Positions 10,201 to 17,591 are shown, counted from the first letter of the stretch. The stretch: 64,000 nucleotides of DNA from Arthrobacter_E sp041360795 (GCF_041360795.1 NZ_JBFUPW010000001.1:62001-126000); one strand, 5' to 3'. Numbers and translations are program-made. Notes: a model not told the origin generated them from the letters alone.

Positions 10201-11175
10201 GGGAAGTTTGGCGGCATCGACGAGGTTGAACTGGCCGCTGCTCGACTTTCCCTCCAGGCCCACGACAGTGTTCGGGCCGCGGCCTGTACCCGTGAGGGAA
10301 AGTTGATTGAGCTTCCCGGCTCCGAGTGTTGTGGCGGATTTTCCGTCGTAGTGCATCAGTTCGCCGCGCTGGGAATCCGGCTTCGCGACGAGGAAATCGA
10401 CGCCGCCCCGCTGAGAGGGCCGCAGGTTGAATGGTGCTCCGTCAACCGTTGCAAGAACCTTCGGTGTGGCAGGATGTGCGGCGGTCCCGTTTCCGTCGAG
10501 GGACACCAGCGAGGATCCTGCGACTCCGATGAGGCCTCGCTGCGTCAGAACGGGGGACGTCACCTGTGAAGCGACCGTGGTCTGACGGATCTTCTTCCGA
10601 GCGGCCAGATCGAAAACGACCACGTCAGTGGTCTGTTCCTCAGCGCCCAAGCCGGCAGTGAAGGCAACGACATCATCCTTCCCGCACGCCGGTGAGAAGT
10701 ACTTCAGACCGACCCCGGTTGCGAGCGGAGTGACTTTGCCCGTGGCCGTTTCGATCGAGTAGGCAAAGGCGCCGTGAGCCCGTGCGGCACTCACGGTGAC
10801 AGCCGACGAAGCCAAGATTTCCACTGCGGCAAAGCGTCCGTCCCCGGTCAGACACTGGTATCCAGTCCACGAGGAAACGTTGGCGTTCTGCGGGCGAATG
10901 GTGGCCAGCGATTGCCACTGATAGTCGTTGGCCCCCCGGGCGATTTGCAGGTGATAACCCGACTCGTCTCCATACCCGTCGAGAGCCAGATCGCTGGAGG
11001 TGGCTCCGTCTATCGTCCGGGGAGACGGGACCTGGGCGCTGGTGGCCGAGGCACGAGGCGTGATCTCAGCGCTCGCTTGGGCTGGGACCTGCAACAGAGT
11101 GGCTGTAAGAACCGCAACGACCGTCGTGGCGATTCCTCTGGACATGATTTTGCCGAAGGGGAGAGTCATAGACAT
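4282..11175 (-). CDS. Secreted polymorphic toxin: Rhs/YD-repeat protein with C-terminal NucA/NucB-type DNase tip
   Basis: 2297 residues. Order: signal peptide (about 1-37, ending VPAQASA); an N-terminal region of beta-rich repeats to ~340; a Ser/Thr/Pro linker; a lysozyme-like/lytic-transglycosylase-like domain near 550-700 (LGILAQESNFNQ, then CGYGIAQVTNGMR); a golvesin-C-like beta domain near 860-1010; a DUF6531-type RHS entry at ~1050 (DPVNTQTG); then some thousand residues of YD repeats; the RHS core near 2070-2122 (FTYFRARYYDP ... NPLNAVDPTGL) that marks the cleavage boundary. The remaining ~175 residues form the toxin tip: a hydrophobic stretch, then a NucA/NucB pattern with AACQDFC and DEYPFAST at ~2243, GGTLSQFYRR and GDSFQVNV. 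This predicts a DNase delivered to competitors. The tip is AT-richer than the body. Start could also be the ATG at 11169. Confidence 0.9.
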   Translation of the reverse strand: MSMTLPFGKIMSRGIATTVVAVLTATLLQVPAQASAEITPRASATSAQVPSPRTIDGATSSDLALDGYGDESGYHLQIARGANDYQWQSLATIRPQNANVSSWTGYQCLTGDGRFAAVEILASSAVTVSAARAHGAFAYSIETATGKVTPLATGVGLKYFSPACGKDDVVAFTAGLGAEEQTTDVVVFDLAARKKIRQTTVASQVTSPVLTQRGLIGVAGSSLVSLDGNGTAAHPATPKVLATVDGAPFNLRPSQRGGVDFLVAKPDSQRGELMHYDGKSATTLGAGKLNQLSLTGTGRGPNTVVGLEGKSSSGQFNLVDAAKLPGMLDAVSLHGQAVFTVKTTPRGAVKAEQSADEAAKASVQERQVLKVTTGEVGDRTFDSAVVQTQTDVSDDVPDGVVSDHSSERNFSAPREKGRHSGNGVHRSPAPTTQPPSRVGVKPTNAPSAAQTSTATLASVLTPRTATAAGTPTCSIARLDPAMQVTQPSNAQVNWAVQMAEQGLLSGSQYSRPANFHNMGLAAYAPSDDFSPIPLTHPSGSSQTTVPRSVMLGILAQESNFNQASWHALPGVSADPLIADYYGSAGSIDQIDYPSADCGYGIAQVTNGMRAGDSSLSLHGQMKIANDYQENISAGLQILEDTWNQLYSAGIIANDGDPSKLENWYFALWAYNSGIQPTAAFGNSTGCTPGPSCTGPDGTWGVGWANNPRNPAFPPNRAPFLQNSYADAAHPADWPYQERVLGWMASPLIRYGYYGFSTPDYHGASWIQFPGVNAMCDSSNSCNPTDATGKYCTLADYECWWHKPATWVTNCAASCATSAYEYGSGSTEPSYADPHPPTCDLDTGTVPLSAIIVDDQPSPAKNVVGCSNSNWTSNGTFSLNYGKDASGAPVGQIDTHQLGVGLGGRMLFTHTQPSTDTAVINTGTWTPNLPSLQYYKVKVHFPATGATATDVVYTINPGGGVAPWKFRVNQDWGSEQWATLGTFAMQNGASVSLDNSSNMTAGVYDVAYDAIAFIPMGGTPGSPIGGPAGVQDEPKGSNPAFVNCGCVQRTAGDPVNTQTGYYGDNATDLSTPGLGIALNVSRSYASALADPSGPNKSLAVNGPFGWGWTYNYGLSATTDATTGRVTILQEDGSRVAFNLSGGVYSTTAPRFDATLVKNGTTYVYKRRGNTIFTFDTATGRLSSESDLAGSVASTPYATTFTYDGSGHLSTAKDPAGRTYTFTWTGAHITSVKDSANRQIDYGYDANGNLTDVYGVGTVRTGGTDDNSDRTQYGYTSAHLLNSWRTPANYGKTGTPAPVMSMVYDAKERVTSQTDAIGRTTTFVYGPDTTTGLLQGQTQVTDPAGHKTIDTYDTNGLLTSETRGAGTADAGTWKYTYDPVSLGVTTAVDPGGHTTTYSYDDHGNRISSSDAAGNTTVHQYDNAGHQVLSISPTGLRTATTYSTAGVPTQVSVSETSAPLGNSTVSTTTTPGVRTIGYAYSDAAHPGLRTSTTDARGKVTTIGYDPYGDVTSITDPLNHKTLMGYNTSTGWLTNTVSPSGTSNGITTTCAPPAKGCTTYGHDAWGNTTIVTDPLGHQSKAVFDANGRKTSTTDANNHTTVITYDAAGQAISVKAPDNTIASTAYTPTGKVASTTDGLKNKTSYGYDGQDRQITVTDADNHITTTAYDPAGLTTKTITPKNVSASYSYDASGRLASLSYSDGTPGISGVVYDQNNRKVSATDGTGASTWAFDEFGEITEHTNGAGSTIGYGYDQAGNLVSESYPGWNGAVTRSYDDSEQLSTVADMSGNTTTIGYTIDGQINKLAYPNGTAVTNTLNDAGQLTAQALTKGATSLASLSYTRDNAGQLTGQTPTGLPGQAETYAYTANNQLGTVTTGGTPSTNAYDAANNATTVRNDSQAFDPANQLCWSSTTTTSSPSCATKPAGATAYAYDADGNRTSTMPTSGAASTYTYNGADELTKAVTAAGTTTYSYDGAGFRSSKTSGTTTTPFIWDDASTPNLLEDGTNTWIYGPGGVPLEQLTAGPSPQTSFFFGDQIGSTRALTDGTGNLAGSYAYDAHGTTTSHTGTATTPLQYVHGYLDSETGFTYFRARYYDPKTTQFLTRDPAYQKTLQWYAYAGNNPLNAVDPTGLDWWNDSTFWMNAGIVVASVAIDIGTAGLATPELAMLDGAIFAGEAVEAGAVVAESSAAETLPVLEISAEKMPNIAQSIQEAQDAGYPNVLTRTTDPEQIASNRAAACQDFCGEGSPDEYPFASTGEGGDGAWVRGVPLQEQRIQGGTLSQFYRRNNICHGDSFQVNVTGLP

Positions 11176-11298
11176 GGGGTCCTCGTGTAAAGGTGTGGGC
11201 CGCGAAGTTCGACCCCTGGCACCGAGGACCGACCTCCTCTTGCTGGAAGACCGGAACGGCGTTGCCCGGGTAGACCCTCGAATAGCTGCAGAGAGTGG

Positions 11299-11754
11299 TC
11301 AGAGGGGGAGGGTGTTGAAGTACCCGGAGTCTTGCGGGGGATAGCCGATCTTCACCATCTGGCTCGAGTCCATGTAGGCCATAGACGTCCAGTACGCAGT
11401 GGTGTAGTTCACGGGGTACGCCTGGTAGACGTGCTCTTGGATCCAGGTTCCGCTGTAGTAGGTGTCCTTGGTGAACAAGCGAATGGATTGAAATCCTGAA
11501 ATCGGGTATGAGTTGTTACGCAGCCAGACCGCTTGGCAAGCTCGAGACCAACGGACTTCCTCGGCACCGAACCATCCGATCGTGTAGGCATCGTTGCTGC
11601 ACCCTGTCGTTTGAGGGTTCAGCCCTTCGCAGCTCACGTGATAGCAGGAAGCGGCCTGGGCTGGCGAAGCGGTGATGACGCCGCCAACAGCAACGGTCGT
11701 CAATGCCGCGAGACCGGCGAGGACTCTGCGGGCTCGAGGAGCAAGAAGTTTCAT
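11299..11754 (-). CDS. Secreted DUF2690 protein, divergent paralogue
   Basis: 151 residues with a signal peptide of about 33 residues ending SPAQA. The mature N-terminus SCYHVSCEGLNPQTTGCS is a canonical DUF2690 start, with a possible Cys pair; the rest is aromatic-rich and diverges strongly from the two other DUF2690 copies in this window. It lies 123 bp upstream of the Rhs toxin gene on the same strand, so it could be co-transcribed with it. Function of the family is unknown; the position suggests an accessory secreted partner of the toxin or a separate secreted interaction protein, which is inference only. Confidence 0.85.
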   Translation of the reverse strand: MKLLAPRARRVLAGLAALTTVAVGGVITASPAQAASCYHVSCEGLNPQTTGCSNDAYTIGWFGAEEVRWSRACQAVWLRNNSYPISGFQSIRLFTKDTYYSGTWIQEHVYQAYPVNYTTAYWTSMAYMDSSQMVKIGYPPQDSGYFNTLPL

Positions 11755-11953
11755 GGGGCAATCATCAACGGGAAGTGCGTATTTGTAAAGTCGATAACTG
11801 ATGATGCAAATCCCGAGCCGCTGCATGACGGATGAGCGTGCCGAGCGGTTCCGTTGGCGGCCCTTGCCAGCCTTGTGAGGGTGGCGGGATTGCCCGGGAA
11901 GTCAGTGGCCGTGACACGGGTTTGACAGCTTGCGAGGCCCTAGCGGACGGCTC

Positions 11954-11986
11954 GATGCCCTGGCTGATAAGAGCAGCCAGGGCATC
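11954..11986 (-). terminator. Hairpin terminator candidate after the third DUF2690 gene
   Basis: Perfect 13-bp inverted repeat GATGCCCTGGCTG / CAGCCAGGGCATC around a 7-nt loop, 57 bp past the stop of the minus-strand gene that ends at 12043. There is no U-run, which is common for actinobacterial terminators. Confidence 0.6.
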
Positions 11987-12042
11987 GGGCGATGTTCCGA
12001 TCATGATGACCGGGCCGAACTTGGAGCAGAGATCGTGAGTGA

Positions 12043-12498
12043 CTAGCAGACTCGTCTGGTCGGCCAGTTCAGGGTTTGAGCCACGGACGTGTTTCCTGAC
12101 ATATTAATCAGTACGCATGTGGAACCAGGCGCTTTCAACATGCCGGTCCACCAATACGCGTAGCCGTTGCCGACCCCGCGAGCATATGTCCCTGGGACGT
12201 ATGTGCCGTTCGGGATATCCAGCCGGATCGACGCAACCATCTGATAGGCGGCATTCTGCTGAGTGACGCGGACCCAGTTCGTGCCGCATTTAGGCGAGTA
12301 CCTCAGCTCCACGTTGGCCTTGTACGCGCCGTCGTAGTCGTAGGCAGGCCACGAAGCGACGTTGTAGGCATCGGCTGAACATCCCGACGCCTGAGGGTCG
12401 GCTCCGTCGGTGATTTGTGCAGATGCGGGTGCCGCGCTGAGCAGCGTGGCCGCCAGGCCGACAGCGAGAACGGCCAGGGACGAAAGCACTTTCTTCAT
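12043..12498 (-). CDS. Secreted DUF2690 protein
   Basis: 151 residues, ATG preceded by AAGGAG. Signal peptide of about 27 residues ending APASA. The mature protein shows the full DUF2690 pattern: DPQASGCSADAYNVASW, VELRYSPKCGTNWVRV, RGVGNGYAYWWTGM and a C-terminal Cys. It is the intact counterpart of the frameshifted gene at 3041-3523, with near-identical blocks, so the two come from a recent duplication on either side of the Rhs gene. No function is known for the family; the sequence shows only export and conserved cysteines that may form disulfides. Confidence 0.9.
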   Translation of the reverse strand: MKKVLSSLAVLAVGLAATLLSAAPASAQITDGADPQASGCSADAYNVASWPAYDYDGAYKANVELRYSPKCGTNWVRVTQQNAAYQMVASIRLDIPNGTYVPGTYARGVGNGYAYWWTGMLKAPGSTCVLINMSGNTSVAQTLNWPTRRVC

Positions 12499-12575
12499 GA
12501 AACTCCTTAGTGACTCGTGACGTGACGTCAGTGTCACCGCAGGAGAAGTCATATTCCAAATTGTGCGAGCGTCGG

Positions 12576-13565
12576 TCAGCCCTCGCGTGCCGTCAGCTCC
12601 AGCATCACGGCTTCAGGGCGGCAGGCGATGCGGTACGGCGCGAAGCGGGAGGTGCCGATCCCAGCGGAGACGTTGACCGGCGTCGTGTGCCCCTTGCTTT
12701 CCCAGTCGTGCAGGCCGCGGGCCCGCCAGGTGGGCAGATCGCAATTGGACACGAGTGCGCCGTAGCCGGGGATGCAGACCTGACCGCCGTGCGTGTGGCC
12801 GGAGAGGATCAGCTCGGCGCCAGCCTCGGTGAGCGTGTCCAGGGCCCGCTGATACGGTGCGTGCACGACGCCGACGCGCAGCGACGGAGCCGCCCCGGCG
12901 GCGATGCCCTGCGGCCAGCCGGTGAAACGCTCACGCTCGATGTGCGGATCGTCCATGCCGGAGAAGTCGAAGCGCATCCGGTTGAACACCAGGGACTGGT
13001 TGCGGTTGGTCAGATCGACCCATCCGGACATGCCGAACCCGGCGCGCAGGCGCGGCCAGTCGAGCGCGACCGGTTCCTTGCGCTGGCGGGACGGGCCCGC
13101 GAAGTAGGCCAGGGGACTCTTCAGCCGCGGGGCGAAGTAGTCGTTGGAGCCGGGAACGAACACGCCGGGCCTGTTCAGAAGTGGTTTCAGAGCATCCAGC
13201 AGCGGGTCGATGGCATCACGATGGCTCAGGTTGTCCCCGGTGTTGACCACCAGGTCGGGGTTGAGGTCGTCGAGGGAGCGCAGCCACTCGGCTTTCTTGC
13301 GCTGCCCCGGGATGAAGTGGATGTCGCTCAGGTGCAGGATCCGGAATGGCTCGGCGCCCTCGGGAAGGATGGCCAGTTCCTCGTGGCGGACACCGAACTG
13401 GTTCTTCTCCCAGGAGCCATACGCCAGACCGGCCGCACCCGCGACGCCGGCCAGCACGGCCGTCTTCGCAGCGGTTGCGGCGAGGCCGCGCCCGGTTTCC
13501 CGGACGCGGCCTGCGAGCGACGTGGCAGCGTTCAGCTGCCCTGTCAGCGGGTCACCCATGGTCAC
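12576..13565 (-). CDS. Membrane-anchored metallophosphoesterase
   Basis: 329 residues of the calcineurin-like phosphoesterase family. Metal-ligand motifs appear in order: LHLSDIHF (~78-85), VNTGDN (~108-112), GSNDYF (~139-144) and SGHTHGGQ near 262. A hydrophobic segment at ~34-51 probably anchors it to the membrane. The usual GNHE is GSND here, as in several actinobacterial homologues. The GTG at 13565 overlaps the stop of the upstream penicillin-binding protein gene (GTGA); an ATG at 13559 is the alternative. The pairing with a PonA-type gene is conserved in actinobacteria, hinting at a role in envelope phosphate or lipid metabolism, but the substrate is unknown. Confidence 0.9.
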   Translation of the reverse strand: MTMGDPLTGQLNAATSLAGRVRETGRGLAATAAKTAVLAGVAGAAGLAYGSWEKNQFGVRHEELAILPEGAEPFRILHLSDIHFIPGQRKKAEWLRSLDDLNPDLVVNTGDNLSHRDAIDPLLDALKPLLNRPGVFVPGSNDYFAPRLKSPLAYFAGPSRQRKEPVALDWPRLRAGFGMSGWVDLTNRNQSLVFNRMRFDFSGMDDPHIERERFTGWPQGIAAGAAPSLRVGVVHAPYQRALDTLTEAGAELILSGHTHGGQVCIPGYGALVSNCDLPTWRARGLHDWESKGHTTPVNVSAGIGTSRFAPYRIACRPEAVMLELTAREG

Positions 13566-15874
13566 GGCGTCTTCTTGGGGTTGGGCTTGTTGTTGCCGCC
13601 GCCGTTGTTGCTGCCGCCGTTGTTACCGCCACCGGTCGGCTTGGTGTCAGTGGGCTTCTGGTCTTCCGGCGTGTTCGACGGCGGGTTCACCGGCTGGACG
13701 GGCGGCGGGGTGTACGAGCTGCCGAGGAGGGAGTCGGGCGCCGGGTCGAATTCGCTCGTGTTGTAAAGCCCGACGACCTTCTGCATGTACCGGGCCATCT
13801 GGGGACCTGCAATATCAGAGCCGTCAATGCGGGCGTAAGGCACGTCGTTGACCTTGACACCCTGGCCCCATTCGGTCGCGGCCTTTCCGAACACCTTGCC
13901 GAAGTAGGACGCCGTGGCGAGACCCTTGGTGTACGCGACCACCCACGTCTGGGAGTTCGTGTTGTTGGTACCGGTCTTGCCCGCGATGGGAGCCGGGACC
14001 TTCTCCGGGATCAGGAGACCCGACCCTTTGTTCATGACGTCCTGAAGAACGCTGGTGACGGCCTTGGCCACATCCGGCTTGATGACCTCCTTGCAACTGG
14101 AGGTCTGTCCCGGATACTTCTTGCCCTGCGGATCGACCACGGAGTCGATGGCGATCGGTTCGCAGTAGGTGCCGTTGTTCGAGAAGGTCGCGAAGGCACT
14201 GGCCATGGTCATGGGCGCCACCTGGGTGCTGCCGAGGATATTGCCCAGGATGTGCATGTCGAGCTTCTGAGGGGTTTTGGCGTTGGCCTGGGTGGTGTGG
14301 AGCTGAAGAGCGTCCGCCATCCGCTGAATGTCACAGAAGTCGTCGAGGGCCGCCGCCGTGGCGAAGGTCGCCGTGTTGACGGACAGGGTGACGCCTCGTC
14401 GCACGGTCATCCGCTCGTAAAGATTCCCTTCGGAGTTCTGCAGGGCGACGGAGCCGGGAACGGACGGGTCGTAGGCGTCCGTCACCGGTGTACAGGTCGT
14501 CTTCCAGGGGAAGCCATAGGGATAGACGGTCCGTGTGGCATCCACGACGTCGTCCGTCCGCTTGCCTTCCGTCAGCCAGGCGCTGAGGGTGATCGGCTTC
14601 ATGGTCGAGCCGGGCTGGAACCCGTCCATGCCGCCCAGCGGATTACCGTTGGCGTCGATCCGGTCCACGTTGTAGTTGTAGTCCGTCACGATCGGAGAGC
14701 CCTGGTTCTCCACCTTGCGGGAGTTCTGGGCCATGGCCACGATCTTGCCCGTGCCCGGCTGAACCGTGATGAGGGAGGCGCCCCACTTCTCGGCGTTGAC
14801 ATTGCCGGCGGTGGAGTCGACCTGCTCCTGGGCCGGCTTCTGAAGCCGCGGGTCCAGGGTGGTCTTGATGGTGAGGCCACCGCGCTGGAGCAGCTTAATG
14901 CGGTCCTGCTGAGTGTCGCCGTACGCCGGGTTGTTGAGGATCAGGTGCTCGACGTAGTCACAGAAGTACGGAGCGGTGGTGGAGTACTGGCAGCCCTGGC
15001 GGGGACGGGTGATCTTGGTGGTCACCGGGGTCTTGACCGCGTCGTCGTGCTGCTTCTGGGTGATCTTCCCGTTCTTCAGCATGGCGTCCAGGACCAGGTC
15101 GCGACGCATCTTGGCGTTCTCCGGATTGGTCACCGGATCGTAGGCGGAGGGGTTGTTGACGACGCCGGCGAGCATGGCCGCCTGCGGCAGTGTCAGATCC
15201 TTGGCGGACGTGGAGAAGAAGTACCGTGCCGCGGCTTCGATGCCGTAGGCGTTGGCGTTGAAGAAGACGATGTTGAGATAGCCCTCAAGGATCTGGTCCT
15301 TGGTCATCTTCTTCTCGAGCGCGATGGCGAGCTTCATCTCGCGCAGCTTCACGCCGACGGTCTTGCTCGACGTTCCGTTGAGCTTGACCTCGTCATCGCG
15401 GCCCTCGGCGACGAGGGACTCGTTGATGACGTTGTTCACGTACTGCTGCGTGATGGTGGACGCACCCTGGCGTCCGCCCTTGGCCGTGGCGACCAGGGCA
15501 CGCGCGATACCGGTGGGGTCCACGCCGCCGTGCTCGTAGAAGCGGTTGTCCTCAATGGCGACGATTCCGTCCTTCACGAACGGGGAGATGTCCTTGAGCG
15601 CCACACGGGTCCGGTTCTCAGCGAAGATCGTCGCGATCTGGGAGCCGTCGGCCGCCAGGACGCGGGTCGCCTGCCCCGGAGGAGCGACCGTCAGTTCTCC
15701 GGGAAGGTCCTCAAAGAACTGGACGGAGCCACTCGCCGCACTGCCGGTCACCGCGGCGGCAGGGACCAGGAGTCCCGCCACCAGGACCCCGCAGAGAGCA
15801 CTGACGCCCAGAAATGCCACGATCTTCCCCAAGACCGTGGCAGTGTCGAATAGCGGATTCTTCGCTTGAGCCAT
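13562..15874 (-). CDS. Bifunctional class A penicillin-binding protein (PonA type)
   Basis: 770 residues. A short cytoplasmic start and one membrane helix (~17-42) precede a glycosyltransferase domain with IEDNRFYEHGG (catalytic Glu108). The transpeptidase domain has SxxK as STMK with Ser423, an SVN motif in TLSVNTATF, and KTGT with Lys633. The C-terminus is Pro-rich then Asn/Gly-rich and lacks PASTA repeats seen in the mycobacterial PonA2. It polymerises and crosslinks peptidoglycan outside the membrane. ATG at 15874 is chosen because the upstream in-frame extension has no family similarity and would overlap the divergent gene. Coupled to the phosphoesterase gene downstream. Confidence 0.95.
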   Translation of the reverse strand: MAQAKNPLFDTATVLGKIVAFLGVSALCGVLVAGLLVPAAAVTGSAASGSVQFFEDLPGELTVAPPGQATRVLAADGSQIATIFAENRTRVALKDISPFVKDGIVAIEDNRFYEHGGVDPTGIARALVATAKGGRQGASTITQQYVNNVINESLVAEGRDDEVKLNGTSSKTVGVKLREMKLAIALEKKMTKDQILEGYLNIVFFNANAYGIEAAARYFFSTSAKDLTLPQAAMLAGVVNNPSAYDPVTNPENAKMRRDLVLDAMLKNGKITQKQHDDAVKTPVTTKITRPRQGCQYSTTAPYFCDYVEHLILNNPAYGDTQQDRIKLLQRGGLTIKTTLDPRLQKPAQEQVDSTAGNVNAEKWGASLITVQPGTGKIVAMAQNSRKVENQGSPIVTDYNYNVDRIDANGNPLGGMDGFQPGSTMKPITLSAWLTEGKRTDDVVDATRTVYPYGFPWKTTCTPVTDAYDPSVPGSVALQNSEGNLYERMTVRRGVTLSVNTATFATAAALDDFCDIQRMADALQLHTTQANAKTPQKLDMHILGNILGSTQVAPMTMASAFATFSNNGTYCEPIAIDSVVDPQGKKYPGQTSSCKEVIKPDVAKAVTSVLQDVMNKGSGLLIPEKVPAPIAGKTGTNNTNSQTWVVAYTKGLATASYFGKVFGKAATEWGQGVKVNDVPYARIDGSDIAGPQMARYMQKVVGLYNTSEFDPAPDSLLGSSYTPPPVQPVNPPSNTPEDQKPTDTKPTGGGNNGGSNNGGGNNKPNPKKTP

Positions 15875-15898
15875 GTTCTCCAGTCTAGCCGGAGCCAC

Positions 15899-15904
15899 TA
15901 CGCT
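15899..15904 (+). promoter_or_regulatory. -10 box (TACGCT) of a likely leaderless transcript
   Basis: TANNNT hexamer ending seven bases before the ATG at 15912, with no ribosome site between them. The geometry fits a leaderless mRNA starting at the initiation codon. Confidence 0.45.
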
Positions 15905-15911
15905 TGACCTC

Positions 15912-16067
15912 ATGAGCAAATGGGAGTACGCGACCGTACCACTGATCATCCACGCCACGAAGCAGATCCTGGACACCTGGGGCGACGACGGCTGGGAACT
16001 CGTCCAGGTGGTCCCCGGACCTGATGGAAACGGCCTGGTCGCCTATCTGAAGAGGGAGAAGGCCTGA
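15912..16067 (+). CDS. Small DUF4177-type protein
   Basis: 51 residues: MSKWEYATVPLIIHATKQIL then DTWGDDGWELVQVV and a Lys/Arg end. The pattern KWEY...WGxDGWELVQV is the DUF4177 signature. It sits between a PonA-type gene and RidA, as the equivalent small gene does in many actinobacteria. Function unknown; too small for an enzyme and without a membrane segment. Its stop is two bases before the RidA start, so the two are one operon. Confidence 0.85.
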   Translation: MSKWEYATVPLIIHATKQILDTWGDDGWELVQVVPGPDGNGLVAYLKREKA

Positions 16068-16069
16068 GT

Positions 16070-16570
16070 ATGTCTTCCCACGTCAACGCTGAGAACAGCG
16101 CCATCGAGGCCCGTCTGGCGGAGCTTGGACTGAGGCTTCCGGAGGTCGCCGCGCCGGTGGCGGCCTACGTGCCGGCCATGGTCAGTGGCGCCCACGTCTA
16201 CACCGCGGGTCAGCTCCCCTTTATTGAGGGCAAACTCCCAGTGACCGGAAAGGTCTCCGCGGAGGTCGCCGAGGGTACCGTGAGCGCCGAGCGCGCCAAG
16301 GAACTCGCCGCCACGAGCATCGTCAACGCCCTCGCGGCCGTCAAGAGCGTCATCGGCAACCTGGACCGGGTCACCCGGATCGTGAAGGTCGTCGGTTTCG
16401 TGGCGTCCACCCCCGATTTCACCGGTCAGCCGGCCGTCATCAACGGCGCGTCCGAGCTCCTGGGGGAGATCTTCGGTGAGAAGGGGCAGCACGCCCGTTC
16501 CGCCGTCGGCGTTGCGGTCCTGCCGCTCGATGCTCCCGTCGAGGTCGAACTCATCGCCGAGTTCGCCTGA
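16070..16570 (+). CDS. RidA family enamine/imine deaminase
   Basis: 166 residues matching the RidA/YjgF fold of the longer subgroup: an N-terminal helix (IEARLAELGL), then YVPAMVSGAHVYTAGQLPF and a C-terminal VAVLPLDAPVEVELIAEFA. RidA proteins hydrolyse reactive enamines and imines, such as 2-aminoacrylate from PLP enzymes, in the cytoplasm. The usual Arg that binds the substrate carboxylate is not obvious in the C-terminal half, so enzymatic activity is not certain for this subgroup. Operon with the DUF4177 gene before it; the Nudix gene follows after 23 bp. Confidence 0.9.
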   Translation: MSSHVNAENSAIEARLAELGLRLPEVAAPVAAYVPAMVSGAHVYTAGQLPFIEGKLPVTGKVSAEVAEGTVSAERAKELAATSIVNALAAVKSVIGNLDRVTRIVKVVGFVASTPDFTGQPAVINGASELLGEIFGEKGQHARSAVGVAVLPLDAPVEVELIAEFA

Positions 16571-16593
16571 ATCCTGTCAGATAGGCCGAAGCA

Positions 16594-17517
16594 GTGCCCC
16601 AAGCAGCAAAGCGGCTCTTCGAGCTGCCCGTCCAGTTCGAGAATGCCGCACGCAGCTGGCTCGAACACGGGGAGCGCACACCCGCGGCTCCCCGCTATGC
16701 CTCCAGCGTCGTCCTGATCAAGGACACGCCGGACGGCATGTCCACCTGGCTCGCCTACCGGAGCGGGTCCTCGCCGCTCGGCGTGGTCTCCTTCCCGGGC
16801 GGCTCCGTCGAAGAGCACGACGACGACCCCATGCCCTGGATCGGCCCGTCACCGGCGCAGTGGGCCGACGCCCTCGGCATCGAGGACCCCGCGCTGGCCC
16901 GCCGTCACGTCGTGGCGGCCATCCGGGAACTGTTCGAGGAGACCGGCGTGCTGCTGGCCGGACCCGACGCGAGCAGCACGGTCGCGGTGACCAACCCGCA
17001 GGAATGGATGGCGGCACGGGAAGCCGTTGCCGCGCAGGACAAGACCCTCGCGGACGTCCTGGACCGCCGCGGGCTCTCGCTCCGCACGGACCTCCTGAAG
17101 CCGCTCGTCAACTGGCTCAGCCCGGACTTCGCCCACCGGCGGTTCAACACCCGCTACTTCGCGGCGACGCTTCCCCTGGGCCAGGAGCCCCGGCTACTGG
17201 AGAGCAAGGGCGTCTGGGGCCGCTGGGTCTGCGCCCCCAAGCTCCTGGGCGACCGTGCCGGAACCTCGCTGGGTGACGAGATCGCCCAGGAGAACACCCG
17301 GGGCCGGACGCTGGGGCAGCTCATGGTGCCCGGCACGGAGATCATCCTGGAGAAGCTCGGCACGGCCAAGGGCTGCGTGGCGTACCTGAGCCACAAGCGC
17401 AAGACGCATGTCTACCAGCCCACGCTCGTCGAGGTGGACGGGGACCTCAAGCTCGAGGTCGTGCCGCCCAGCCCGCCGGCGACGACCGCGCTTCCCGTGA
17501 TTCCGCCGTCCTCCTGA
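16594..17517 (+). CDS. Nudix hydrolase, long NUDT19-like form with degenerate Nudix box
   Basis: 307 residues from a GTG. GVVSFPGGSVEEHDDD precedes RRHVVAAIRELFEETGVLL, the REL-x-EE-x-G half of a Nudix box. The spacing between the two halves is long and the glutamate expected eight residues before REL is Arg, so this is the long subgroup seen in NUDT19-like CoA-directed hydrolases rather than a standard box. The C-terminal half (FNTRYFAATLPLGQEP, LLESKGVWGRW) is also typical of that subgroup. Likely substrate is a nucleoside-diphosphate derivative such as a CoA ester, but this is inference. Ends just before a strong bidirectional terminator. Confidence 0.85.
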   Translation: MPQAAKRLFELPVQFENAARSWLEHGERTPAAPRYASSVVLIKDTPDGMSTWLAYRSGSSPLGVVSFPGGSVEEHDDDPMPWIGPSPAQWADALGIEDPALARRHVVAAIRELFEETGVLLAGPDASSTVAVTNPQEWMAAREAVAAQDKTLADVLDRRGLSLRTDLLKPLVNWLSPDFAHRRFNTRYFAATLPLGQEPRLLESKGVWGRWVCAPKLLGDRAGTSLGDEIAQENTRGRTLGQLMVPGTEIILEKLGTAKGCVAYLSHKRKTHVYQPTLVEVDGDLKLEVVPPSPPATTALPVIPPSS

Positions 17518-17538
17518 CCGGACCGGCCTGGAAACGCG

Positions 17539-17574
17539 AAAGGCCCGGCACCCCTCGAGGGGTGCCGGGCCTTT
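17539..17574. terminator. Bidirectional intrinsic terminator
   Basis: A 16-bp perfect stem AAAGGCCCGGCACCCC with loop TCGA between two convergent genes. The whole 36 bp is one palindrome, with A-tracts on one side and T-tracts on the other, so it can stop transcription from both directions. Confidence 0.9.
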
Positions 17575-17591
17575 TCCGTCAGCCGGTTCGC

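Noticed and set aside
13346..15853. 835-codon plus-strand frame opposite the penicillin-binding protein
   Set aside because: Shadow of the real gene, with no family pattern.
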